Shown: piece by piece, positions 8,685 to 15,324 of the stretch
Layout of the letters: each line of letters starts with the position of its first letter
Position numbering within the stretch: position 1 is the first letter of the stretch
DNA from: JAGTVG01 sp964389805
GTDB taxonomy: Bacteria; Bacteroidota; Bacteroidia; Cytophagales; Cyclobacteriaceae
Assembly (NCBI GenBank): GCA_964389805.1
Contig: CAYMFU010000128.1
Coordinates: forward strand, 1-43,556
Direction: 5' to 3'
Length of the DNA stretch: 43,556 nt
The notes under the pieces: model-generated
Databases searched by the model: none
Seen by the model: only the letters and a program-made list of their open reading frames with translations
What the model was told of the DNA's origin: nothing
Program-made: the position numbers and the translations under genes

Positions 8685-10070
8685 ATGAAAAGAAGAGGTT
8701 TTATAAAATCATCCCTGATAGGAAGTGCTGGAAGTATTGCTATTCCGACAATCCTTCCGGCATCTGTATTTGGTAACAACCGGCCCAGTAACCGTATCCT
8801 GGTTGGCCAGATCGGCTGCGGCCGGATAGCACGTGATCATGATCTGCCGGAGACTATGAAGTACGATCATGCCCTGGTGACAGCTGTATGTGATGTAGAT
8901 TCTATCCGCGTCAAGAAAGGTAAGGAACATGTTGATAAGGTGTATAAAAGATTTCATGATAATGAAAATCCGGCCGATGTAAAAATGTATTCCGATTACA
9001 GAGAATTATTATTGAATCCTGAAATCGATGCGGTTTTAATTTCTACCCCTGATCACTGGCATGCTGAGATCGCCATGGAAGCTGCCCTGGCAGGAAAAGA
9101 TATATACCTTCAGAAACCCAACTCACTGACTATAAAAGAAGGACGGCAGTTAAGCAATGTGATCAACAGTACAGGCAGGATCTTTCAGATAGGAAGCCAG
9201 CAACGATCGGTGAATCCATGGCCACAGTTCAAGAGGGCCTGCGAACTGGTAAGGAATGGCAGGATAGGACAGGTCACTAATGTTGAGATCGGTTTACCCG
9301 GCGATCCCGGTGGGCCGGAAGAACCTGAAATGGCTGTCCCGGGAAATCTGAATTATGATATGTGGCTGGGATCAACACCGGATGTATATTATACGGAAAA
9401 AAGGGTTCATCCCCAGATAGATTTTTCCAGACCCGGTTGGCTAAGGTGCGAGCAATTTGGAGCCGGTATGATAACAGGCTGGGGCGCTCATCATGTGGAT
9501 ACAGCCCATTGGGGAATGGACACTGAATATACAGGTCCGGTTGAGGTGGAAGCCGAAGCTGAATTTCCTTCCTCTGGATTATGGGATGTTCATGGCCCGT
9601 TTGTTGTAAAAGCAAAATATGAAAACGGCGTCCGAATGAAGATCAGTGGAGAATATTCAAATGGAGTAAAATTCATCGGAACTGAAGGCTGGATTTTTGT
9701 GGCCCGGGGTGCGTATTCCGTTACTGCCAGCGATCCCACCTCAGGGGATAGCAACAATAAAGCGCTCGATGCAAGCGATCCGAAAATCCTTGCCTCAGAG
9801 ATCGGTCCGGATGAAATCCATCTTTATGATAGTGAGGAGCATCACGGCAACTGGCTGGATTGTATAAAAACCCGAAAGCAAACTATCGCTCCTGCAGAAA
9901 TCGCACACCGATCAACAAGTGCCTGCCTCGTAAGTCATATTGCTATGAAATTACCCCGCAAGTTATACTGGGATCCAATACGGGAGCGATTCAGAAACGA
10001 TGATGAAGCGAATGCAATGATATCCCGACCGCAAAGACATCCTTACGGAACAAATTATGTAAATATTTAA
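8685..10070 (+). CDS. Tat-exported Gfo/Idh/MocA family oxidoreductase
   Basis: The protein has 461 residues. The N-terminus MKRRGFIKSS followed by a hydrophobic stretch is a twin-arginine signal, so it probably folds with NAD(P) in the cytoplasm and is then exported. The Rossmann domain begins around residue 37 (ILVGQIGCGRIA, a GxGxxG-like motif) and is followed by STPDHWHAEIA at 120-130 and QKPNSLT at 143-149, the variant of the catalytic EKP motif (Lys144). A later GWGAHHVDTAHWG holds conserved His residues of the C-terminal substrate domain. Such exported members often oxidise or reduce glycosides in the periplasm; the substrate cannot be told. It lies between the ThuA gene and a second Gfo-like lipoprotein. 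Confidence 0.88.
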   Translation: MKRRGFIKSSLIGSAGSIAIPTILPASVFGNNRPSNRILVGQIGCGRIARDHDLPETMKYDHALVTAVCDVDSIRVKKGKEHVDKVYKRFHDNENPADVKMYSDYRELLLNPEIDAVLISTPDHWHAEIAMEAALAGKDIYLQKPNSLTIKEGRQLSNVINSTGRIFQIGSQQRSVNPWPQFKRACELVRNGRIGQVTNVEIGLPGDPGGPEEPEMAVPGNLNYDMWLGSTPDVYYTEKRVHPQIDFSRPGWLRCEQFGAGMITGWGAHHVDTAHWGMDTEYTGPVEVEAEAEFPSSGLWDVHGPFVVKAKYENGVRMKISGEYSNGVKFIGTEGWIFVARGAYSVTASDPTSGDSNNKALDASDPKILASEIGPDEIHLYDSEEHHGNWLDCIKTRKQTIAPAEIAHRSTSACLVSHIAMKLPRKLYWDPIRERFRNDDEANAMISRPQRHPYGTNYVNI

Positions 10071-10080
10071 AAAATGACCC

Positions 10081-11469
10081 ATGCGTATATTTAACTACTC
10101 TTTACACTTTCTATTCCTGATATTATTCATTTCCTGTGAACAGGGAAGCAAAGATAAAACAGAAGATATGAATCCTCCTAAATTAAAACTTATGACCCTG
10201 GATCCGGGCCATTTTCATGCTGCTCTCGTACAGAAAAAAATGTATCACAATGTGGATTCAGTTGTTTTTGTATATGCGCCCGAGGGTAATGATCTGGAGT
10301 TTCATATTAACAGGATAAGGGGCTTCAATACCAGAAAAATTAATCCGACCTATTGGGTTGAAGAGGTCTATATGGGCCCGGATTTTTTTGAAAAAATGTT
10401 AAAGGAAAGGCCGGGGAACGTATTGGTTTTGTCAGGTAACAATGCCAAAAAAGATGATTATATCATCAGGACGATAAACCTTGGCATTAATATTTTGGCG
10501 GATAAACCAATGATCATCTCTCCGGATGATTTTCCTACCCTGGTACAGGCCTTTCAATCTGCTGCGGAAAATAATGTTCTGTTATATGATATCATGACGG
10601 AGCGCTTTGAGATCACGACCCTTCTGCAGAAAGAATTGTCTCAGATACCGGAGGTATTTGGATCTTTGTTGGCCGGTTCTCCTGAACAGCCTGCCATTAC
10701 CAAAGAGAGTGTCCATCATTTCTTCAAATATGTTTCCGGCAAGGCATTGATACGCCCTGCCTGGTTCTTTGATGTGGAGCAGCAGGGAGAAGGCATTGTG
10801 GATGTGACAACCCACCTGGTCGACCTGGTCCAGTGGGAGTGTTTCCCGGAGCAGGTCATTGATTACCAGCAGGATATTGAACTGGAGAATGCCAGAAGAT
10901 GGACGACAGATCTTTCCCCTCAGCAGTTTAAAAAAGTAACAGGATTGAATGAATACCCTGATTATCTCCAAAAGGACTTGGATGGAGAAACCCTGAAAGT
11001 CTATTCCAACGGAGACATCGTGTATAAGATTAAAGATGTATTCGCAAAAGTTTCCGTGATATGGAAATATCAGGCACCAGAAGGCACAGGGGATACACAT
11101 TACTCAATTATGAGGGGTAGTGGATGTGATCTGATCATCCGGCAGGGAGAGGAAGAAGGCTATAAACCTATTTTGTATGTAGCTTCAAAAGGTGATACTG
11201 CTGCATTTGGAAATGCACTGAAAAAGGTGGTTGGTACTGACCTTCAGAATAAATACCCAGGAATTGAACTTGAGAAATTATCAGATTCCGAATGGAGGGT
11301 GAATATTCCGGATGAGTATAAAGTCGGACATGAAGCTCATTTCAGTCAGGTGACAGAAAGGTTCCTTGAATACCTGGAAAATGATAATATGCCAGCCTGG
11401 GAGGTACCGAATATGTTAGCTAAATATTATACGACTACTGCCGCCCTGAAAATGGCAAAATCTGAGTAA
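10081..11469 (+). CDS. Gfo/Idh/MocA-like lipoprotein with putative oxidoreductase C-terminal domain
   Basis: This 462-residue protein has a lipoprotein signal (LFLILFISC, Cys19). The N-terminal half is Rossmann-like but degenerate: the start LKLMTLDPGHFHAALVQKK lacks a GxGxxG motif, and the EKP-type segment reads ADKPMIIS near residue 140. The C-terminal half fits the 'putative oxidoreductase C-terminal' domain. Histidines in DPGHFHA and in the VDVTTHLVDLVQWE segment are conserved in this group. It comes 11 bases after the Tat-exported oxidoreductase and is the last gene of the run, which is followed by a perfect inverted repeat. Whether it still binds a nucleotide is unclear; it may instead be a partner or binding subunit. 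Confidence 0.78.
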   Translation: MRIFNYSLHFLFLILFISCEQGSKDKTEDMNPPKLKLMTLDPGHFHAALVQKKMYHNVDSVVFVYAPEGNDLEFHINRIRGFNTRKINPTYWVEEVYMGPDFFEKMLKERPGNVLVLSGNNAKKDDYIIRTINLGINILADKPMIISPDDFPTLVQAFQSAAENNVLLYDIMTERFEITTLLQKELSQIPEVFGSLLAGSPEQPAITKESVHHFFKYVSGKALIRPAWFFDVEQQGEGIVDVTTHLVDLVQWECFPEQVIDYQQDIELENARRWTTDLSPQQFKKVTGLNEYPDYLQKDLDGETLKVYSNGDIVYKIKDVFAKVSVIWKYQAPEGTGDTHYSIMRGSGCDLIIRQGEEEGYKPILYVASKGDTAAFGNALKKVVGTDLQNKYPGIELEKLSDSEWRVNIPDEYKVGHEAHFSQVTERFLEYLENDNMPAWEVPNMLAKYYTTTAALKMAKSE

Positions 11470-11500
11470 CAGTAGTAAATAAGAAATCTCAAACACTCGG

Positions 11501-11552
11501 TATCATTATTTTAAAATTTTTCCCTGGCTATGGCAGAAGAAAAATAATGATA
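11501..11552. repeat. Perfect 12-base inverted repeat with 28-base spacer
   Basis: TATCATTATTTT (11501-11512) and its exact reverse complement AAAATAATGATA (11541-11552) flank a 28-base spacer between the Gfo-like lipoprotein stop and the nitroreductase start. No T tract follows on either strand, so it is not a classic terminator. It could be an operator pair or an mRNA 3'-end hairpin. Confidence 0.6.
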
Positions 11553-11580
11553 ATGTATTGATAGACTTAGTTTATTTCAA

Positions 11581-12084
11581 ATGGATGCAATATATAAAAG
11601 ACGAAGTATCAGAAAATATAAAGATGCTCCGGTAAGCCAAAATCTAATAGAACAAATCATAAAGGCAGGAATGAATGCTCCTTCTGCTGGAAATGAACAA
11701 CCCTGGCAGTTTCTGGTGGTGGATGACCGAAAGATCCTGGATAAAATCCCCACGTTTCATCCACATTCCAAAATGTTGTATGAAGCCCCTGCTGCAATTG
11801 TTGTTTGCGGAGATATGTCCCATGTCAAATATCAGGAATACTGGCCTCAGGATTGTTCTGCCGCCACCCAGAATATATTGCTGGCTATAGCCGAACTTGA
11901 CTTAGGCGGGGTTTGGTTGGGTGTATACCCCAGGGAGGACCGTGTTAAGAAACTACAGGCACTATTCGGGATGCCAGATAACATCATTCCCTTTTCAATT
12001 GTAGCTCTGGGATATCCAGCTGAGCAAAAAGCAGCGAAGGATATTTATGATACACACAGGATTAAACACAATAGCTGGGGATAG
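11581..12084 (+). CDS. Nitroreductase family FMN-dependent oxidoreductase
   Basis: The protein has 167 residues, the short length usual for this family. Family features are the N-terminal RRSIRKYKDAPV with the FMN-phosphate-binding Arg-rich segment, APSAGNEQPWQFLVV at about residues 33-47, and the later LGGVWLGVYP near 110-119, which contributes to the flavin site. It should be a homodimeric cytoplasmic NAD(P)H-dependent flavoprotein reducing nitro, quinone or related electrophiles. The true substrate is unknown. It stands alone between inverted repeats on both sides and converges on the radical SAM gene. Confidence 0.88.
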   Translation: MDAIYKRRSIRKYKDAPVSQNLIEQIIKAGMNAPSAGNEQPWQFLVVDDRKILDKIPTFHPHSKMLYEAPAAIVVCGDMSHVKYQEYWPQDCSAATQNILLAIAELDLGGVWLGVYPREDRVKKLQALFGMPDNIIPFSIVALGYPAEQKAAKDIYDTHRIKHNSWG

Positions 12085-12086
12085 TA

Positions 12087-12120
12087 ATTATAGAATTAAT
12101 TATATAATTAATTCTATAAT
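12087..12120. repeat. Perfect 34-base palindrome between convergent genes
   Basis: A spacer-free, perfectly self-complementary sequence (half-site AATTATAGAATTAATTA, with a single G-C pair per arm) starts three bases after the nitroreductase stop and lies between it and the convergent radical SAM gene. It may act as a bidirectional 3'-end hairpin or form a cruciform. The rest of the gap to 12310 holds no convincing gene. Confidence 0.75.
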
Positions 12121-12310
12121 ATTATAACACTACAGTTCCTTATCCTGATCTAGATAAAGTCCGATGATTAAACATTCTCCGATTTAATTTATATAAAGGA
12201 TAGTCATCTTTATAATGAGTGAGGTTTTATATTCAACCAGAATAGAATTTCAAATATTGGGTCGAGGAGCTGTGCAGAAAACCTTATTGTTTTTCGAATT
12301 CAATTATAAA

Positions 12311-13666
12311 TTATATATAGGGTTGAAAGGATTTACCTGTCTCGAATGCCCCGTATCTTGATAATTTGAATCGATAGCCAAGATTTACAGGTATTACTAC
12401 TTTTAAAAGTATATCGGAATCAAGATACTTAATTGCTCTGCTCACCCTCCGAGCAATATTTTTATAACTGTAAAATTCCTTTTGCAGCCAGGCTGTGCCA
12501 AGATGAAGGGTTTCAGGATCCATATGAAGAGGCTGAAAAACAACGTGGAAAAAATCGTAGTGGCTCCAATCCTTATCAATGAGACGGCCTTCCTTTTGCA
12601 TCTGTTCAAAAAGCGGTGTGCCAGGGAAAGGCGTCAGCCTTGTGGACTGGATGGTTTCAACATTTGCTTCAAGTAGAAAATCCAGCGTTGTGGCAAATAC
12701 ATCCCGGTCATCTTCATCACATCCAAAAACAAAGGCTGCACAAATTGCAACACCTTTTTTATGGAGTTTCCGAACGACGTCGAGATAATCCCTCTTCCTG
12801 TTACAATGTTTTTTCCAGGTATTTAAACTCTGTTGAGAGAGCGATTCAAATCCAATGAATAATCCACTACAGCCACTTTTCGCCGACAGGTCAAGCAGCT
12901 CATCATCTTCAGCGATACCTACCCCACACTGACTAAACCACTTTTTTTTCAAAGGAATCATTTGTGTAAATAGCTCTTTGGCATATTCCCTGTTCAAGGT
13001 CAGATTATCATCCATAAAAAGGATATATCGCCCCATCGATTTTAATTCTTCAAGCACCTTCCCAATAGGTCGGTTTCGTAATTTATACTGATTAAATGGG
13101 GCAACAGAACAAAATGTACAACGGTGATGACAGCCTCGGGTCGCTTGTAATACGTTGGTTGTAAAATATGCCTTCTTGTTAATCAAGGTTCGATTTAAAT
13201 TGGGTAAAGTACAGAGGTTGACCAGTTCACTTTTGTAGAATGATTGTAACCGATCAGCCCGGTAATCTTCAATCATTCTGGGTATGTTGAGCTCTGCTTC
13301 ACCTAGACATATTGAATCCGCATGCTGGATCGCTTCCTCCGGCATGAATGTGGGATGATAACCACCAAATATGACTGTTTTTCCTTTGGCCCGGAACTGA
13401 TCAGCGATTTCATAAGCTCTTGGGGCGTTAAAGGACATAAAAGAAATCCCTATGATATCGGCGTCCATATCGAAATCAATCGCTTCGATATCTTCATCGA
13501 TAATCTTTGTATCCACATAGGAAGGCATGGAAGCAGCCACATAAAGGCTGGGCAACATGGAAAACCGGAAAGTCTTGAATTTTATAGGTCGTTTATTTCC
13601 CTCGACCCTCCAGAGAGGAGAAGTCGGATTAATGAGGGTGAACTTGATGTTTCTCTTATTGTACAA
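12311..13666 (-). CDS. B12-binding-domain radical SAM protein
   Basis: This 451-residue protein has an N-terminal cobalamin-binding-type Rossmann domain (about residues 8-140; DADIIGISFMSFN and FGGYHPTFMPEEA) that lacks the DxHxxG motif of base-off B12 binding. The radical SAM core follows, with the cluster-binding motif CHHRCTFC (Cys179, Cys183, Cys186), and then a family-specific C-terminal part. It belongs to the large class of B12-domain radical SAM enzymes that methylate or rearrange unactivated carbon. The product is unknown. The start is a TTG with no in-frame ATG at a suitable place; the frame is closed a little upstream. A 24-base palindrome lies 30 bases before the start. It is monocistronic. 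Confidence 0.87.
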   Translation of the reverse strand: MYNKRNIKFTLINPTSPLWRVEGNKRPIKFKTFRFSMLPSLYVAASMPSYVDTKIIDEDIEAIDFDMDADIIGISFMSFNAPRAYEIADQFRAKGKTVIFGGYHPTFMPEEAIQHADSICLGEAELNIPRMIEDYRADRLQSFYKSELVNLCTLPNLNRTLINKKAYFTTNVLQATRGCHHRCTFCSVAPFNQYKLRNRPIGKVLEELKSMGRYILFMDDNLTLNREYAKELFTQMIPLKKKWFSQCGVGIAEDDELLDLSAKSGCSGLFIGFESLSQQSLNTWKKHCNRKRDYLDVVRKLHKKGVAICAAFVFGCDEDDRDVFATTLDFLLEANVETIQSTRLTPFPGTPLFEQMQKEGRLIDKDWSHYDFFHVVFQPLHMDPETLHLGTAWLQKEFYSYKNIARRVSRAIKYLDSDILLKVVIPVNLGYRFKLSRYGAFETGKSFQPYI

Positions 13667-13695
13667 TTGGATGAAATTAATAATTACTTCAACCC

Positions 13696-13719
13696 TTTGA
13701 TCTAATATTTTAGATCAAA
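13696..13719. promoter_or_regulatory. Operator-like palindrome before the radical SAM gene
   Basis: Arms TTTGATCTAA and TTAGATCAAA are perfect reverse complements around a TATT centre, 30 bases upstream of the radical SAM TTG start. Size and position suit a dimeric regulator. The TTGAT/ATCAA ends resemble an FNR half-site, but their spacing (12, not 4) does not fit. Confidence 0.55.
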
Positions 13720-13939
13720 AACAAACCCGCAAAGAACATTTTCGCATGTAATTGAATATAGGGCTTTTTTATTAAACAAAAAACAATTCGATAAAGAAAC
13801 AGAAATAGATACCAGGACAGCAATTCTTTGTATGCCTTGGAATGTGTTGAGACGCATGGCTAGACAATTACGAGCCAATTATACAACTTTTTTACTACCT
13901 GTTCCTATTGAAAAAGCCAAATTCGATTCTTACATTTGA
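13706..13939 (+). other. Unassigned 77-codon open frame, possible gene remnant
   Basis: The frame is open from just after a TAA at 13703 to a TGA at 13937-13939, but the first ATG is at 13832, leaving only 35 residues (MPWNVLRRMARQLRANYTTF and so on). Upstream in-frame codons read like protein (HVIEYRAFLLNKKQFDKETE) without a standard start codon. I do not recognise it. It could be the decayed 3' end of a lost gene or chance. Confidence 0.22.
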
Positions 13940-13995
13940 AAAGATTTAATCAAAAATGAGTCTTTAATTGACCGCTGATTTTTGTATTGAATCTG

Positions 13996-14042
13996 AAATA
14001 TAACTTCAGCATTATCTTATATTCCAAAAGAAAGTTATATTT
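13996..14042. repeat. Perfect 11-base inverted repeat upstream of the efflux operon
   Basis: AAATATAACTT (13996-14006) and AAGTTATATTT (14032-14042) are exact reverse complements separated by 25 bases, about 110 bases before the adaptor start. The function is unknown. Confidence 0.5.
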
Positions 14043-14079
14043 AGAGACTGATTTAATTTATACTTGAAATCTTATTTTT

Positions 14080-14138
14080 ATACCACCAATATGGTATTGT
14101 GAAAAATTTACTTTGAGTGTGAATCAAAATACCATATT
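14080..14138. promoter_or_regulatory. Operator-like half-site cluster (ATACCA) before the efflux operon
   Basis: ATACCA (14080-14085) and TGGTAT (14092-14097) form a 6-6-6 palindrome, and a further ATACCATAT lies at 14129-14137. Longer arms AATATGGTATT (14088-14098) and AATACCATATT (14128-14138) are perfect reverse complements 29 bases apart. The second arm ends 14 bases before the adaptor ATG. This arrangement suits a TetR/MarR-type repressor that could loop or bind twice; no regulator gene is nearby. Confidence 0.5.
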
Positions 14139-14152
14139 ATATTTAAATTTCC

Positions 14153-15314
14153 ATGAAAAATAACATACCAAAACTTACTGCACTTTTTGTGCTGACAGGA
14201 TTATTTACAATCCTCAATTCATGCCAACAAAAAGAAGCAAAAGAAATGCCACCTCCGGAGGTCGAGGTAGTCAATGTAATTGTACAGGATGTCCCAATAA
14301 TGCGGGAATTTGTCGGACAGGCTCATGGGCAGCTCGACATCCCAATCCGCGCAAGGGTTGATGGATTTCTGGAGGAACTGACGTTTAACCAAGGGGAAAG
14401 AGTTAAGAAAGGGCAACTATTATACAAGATAGATCCACAACCCTTTCTGGCTCAAGAAGCTGCTCAGGAACAGCGGGTAGCTGAAGCCCAGACCTACCTT
14501 GTAAATGCCACCAACGAATTAAACAGGTATGAACCCCTGGTTAAGATCAATGCGGTGAGTCAGAGCGATTATGATGCTGCCCTTGCCAGTAAGGAAGCGG
14601 CTGAAGCTAGCTTAAAAGCAGCTGAGGCCAATCTGAGACTTGCAAGAATTAACCTGGGTTATACTGTGATCCGATCACCAATTGATGGATTGATAGGGAA
14701 GACTGAAGCAGACGTCGGAGAGTATGTGGGTAAAGAACCTAACCCGGTTATTAAATACGGTATCAAAGATTCGGGAAGTCCGGATCCGCTTCTTCTTACC
14801 GGAAACAGACTACATTGCCCTTAAAAGACAAGTTGATATGCGGGAAGCGCAAAAGAGACCTGAGGAACGCAAAACACAAACCAATGTCGAATTGATACTT
14901 GCCGATGGTACGCTCTATGAGGAAAGAGGCTATTTAGATTATATAGACCGGAATGTGGATGCATCCACAGGGTCTATGCTGGTCCAGGCCAGATTCCCGA
15001 ATCCAAACGATATTCTTCGACCCGGGATGTATACCAAGGTCAGAATAGAGCTCGCTAAGGCAGAGAATGCCAATCTGGTTCCGCAACGATGTATAATTGA
15101 ACTACAGGGTCAGTATTCTGTATATGTGGTTGATGAAAACAATGTTGTGTCAGCCAGGCAGGTTAAAGCCACTCAAAAACTTGGTGATCTGTGGTTAATT
15201 GAAGAAGGGTTGAATCCGGATGATAAAGTGGTTATGACAGGACTTCAAAAGGTTGCTGCAGGAGTAACGGTCAATCCAACTCAGGTTGAATTCCAAAGTA
15301 AAGCCAACCAATAA
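14153..15314 (+). pseudogene. RND efflux periplasmic adaptor (MFP) lipoprotein, frameshifted
   Basis: The gene would encode an AcrA/MexA-type adaptor linking the inner membrane pump to the outer membrane channel. The first part (14153 to about 14749) has a lipobox (TILNSC), the IRARVDGFLEEL biotinyl-lipoyl-like segment, a coiled-coil hairpin with QSDYDAALASKEAAEASLKAAE, and INLGYTVIRSPIDGLIGKTEADVGEYVG. The second part (about 14751 to 15314) continues the same fold in the +1 frame from LNTVSKI through RPGMYTKVRIEL to the stop. The join lies near 14747-14754; one extra A at 14750 would restore PNPV-LNTVSKI. Read as it stands, translation stops at 14824 and the beta-barrel and membrane-proximal domains are lost. 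It may be a sequencing error or a real inactivating mutation; the downstream pump genes are intact. Confidence 0.85.
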
Positions 15315-15324
15315 AGTCAGCGTT

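Larger units (their letters stand above)
13720..14152. other. Intergenic region rich in inverted repeats
   Basis: Between the divergent radical SAM and efflux genes there is no convincing complete gene. The region holds the open frame ending at 13939, an 11-base inverted repeat at 13996-14042, and an operator-like cluster at 14080-14138. The efflux promoter should lie in the last 150 bases; no clean TAnnTTTG was found. Confidence 0.5.

Noticed and set aside
10582..11100. 172-codon antisense open frame
   Set aside because: It lies wholly within the Gfo-like lipoprotein gene on the other strand, shows no family motif, and is best seen as a shadow of the real gene.
12215..12361. 48-residue rightward frame after the 34-base palindrome
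   Set aside because: It overlaps the end of the radical SAM gene in antiparallel, has no recognisable motif and no visible start signal.
14740..14760. Programmed +1 frameshift in the adaptor gene
   Set aside because: There is no slippery run or stop codon arranged as in known +1 sites, and RND adaptors are not known to use recoding.
14724..15314. Second adaptor fragment as a separate gene
   Set aside because: Its first codons overlap the first fragment in another frame and the family alignment runs straight across the join, so it is the rest of a frameshifted gene.
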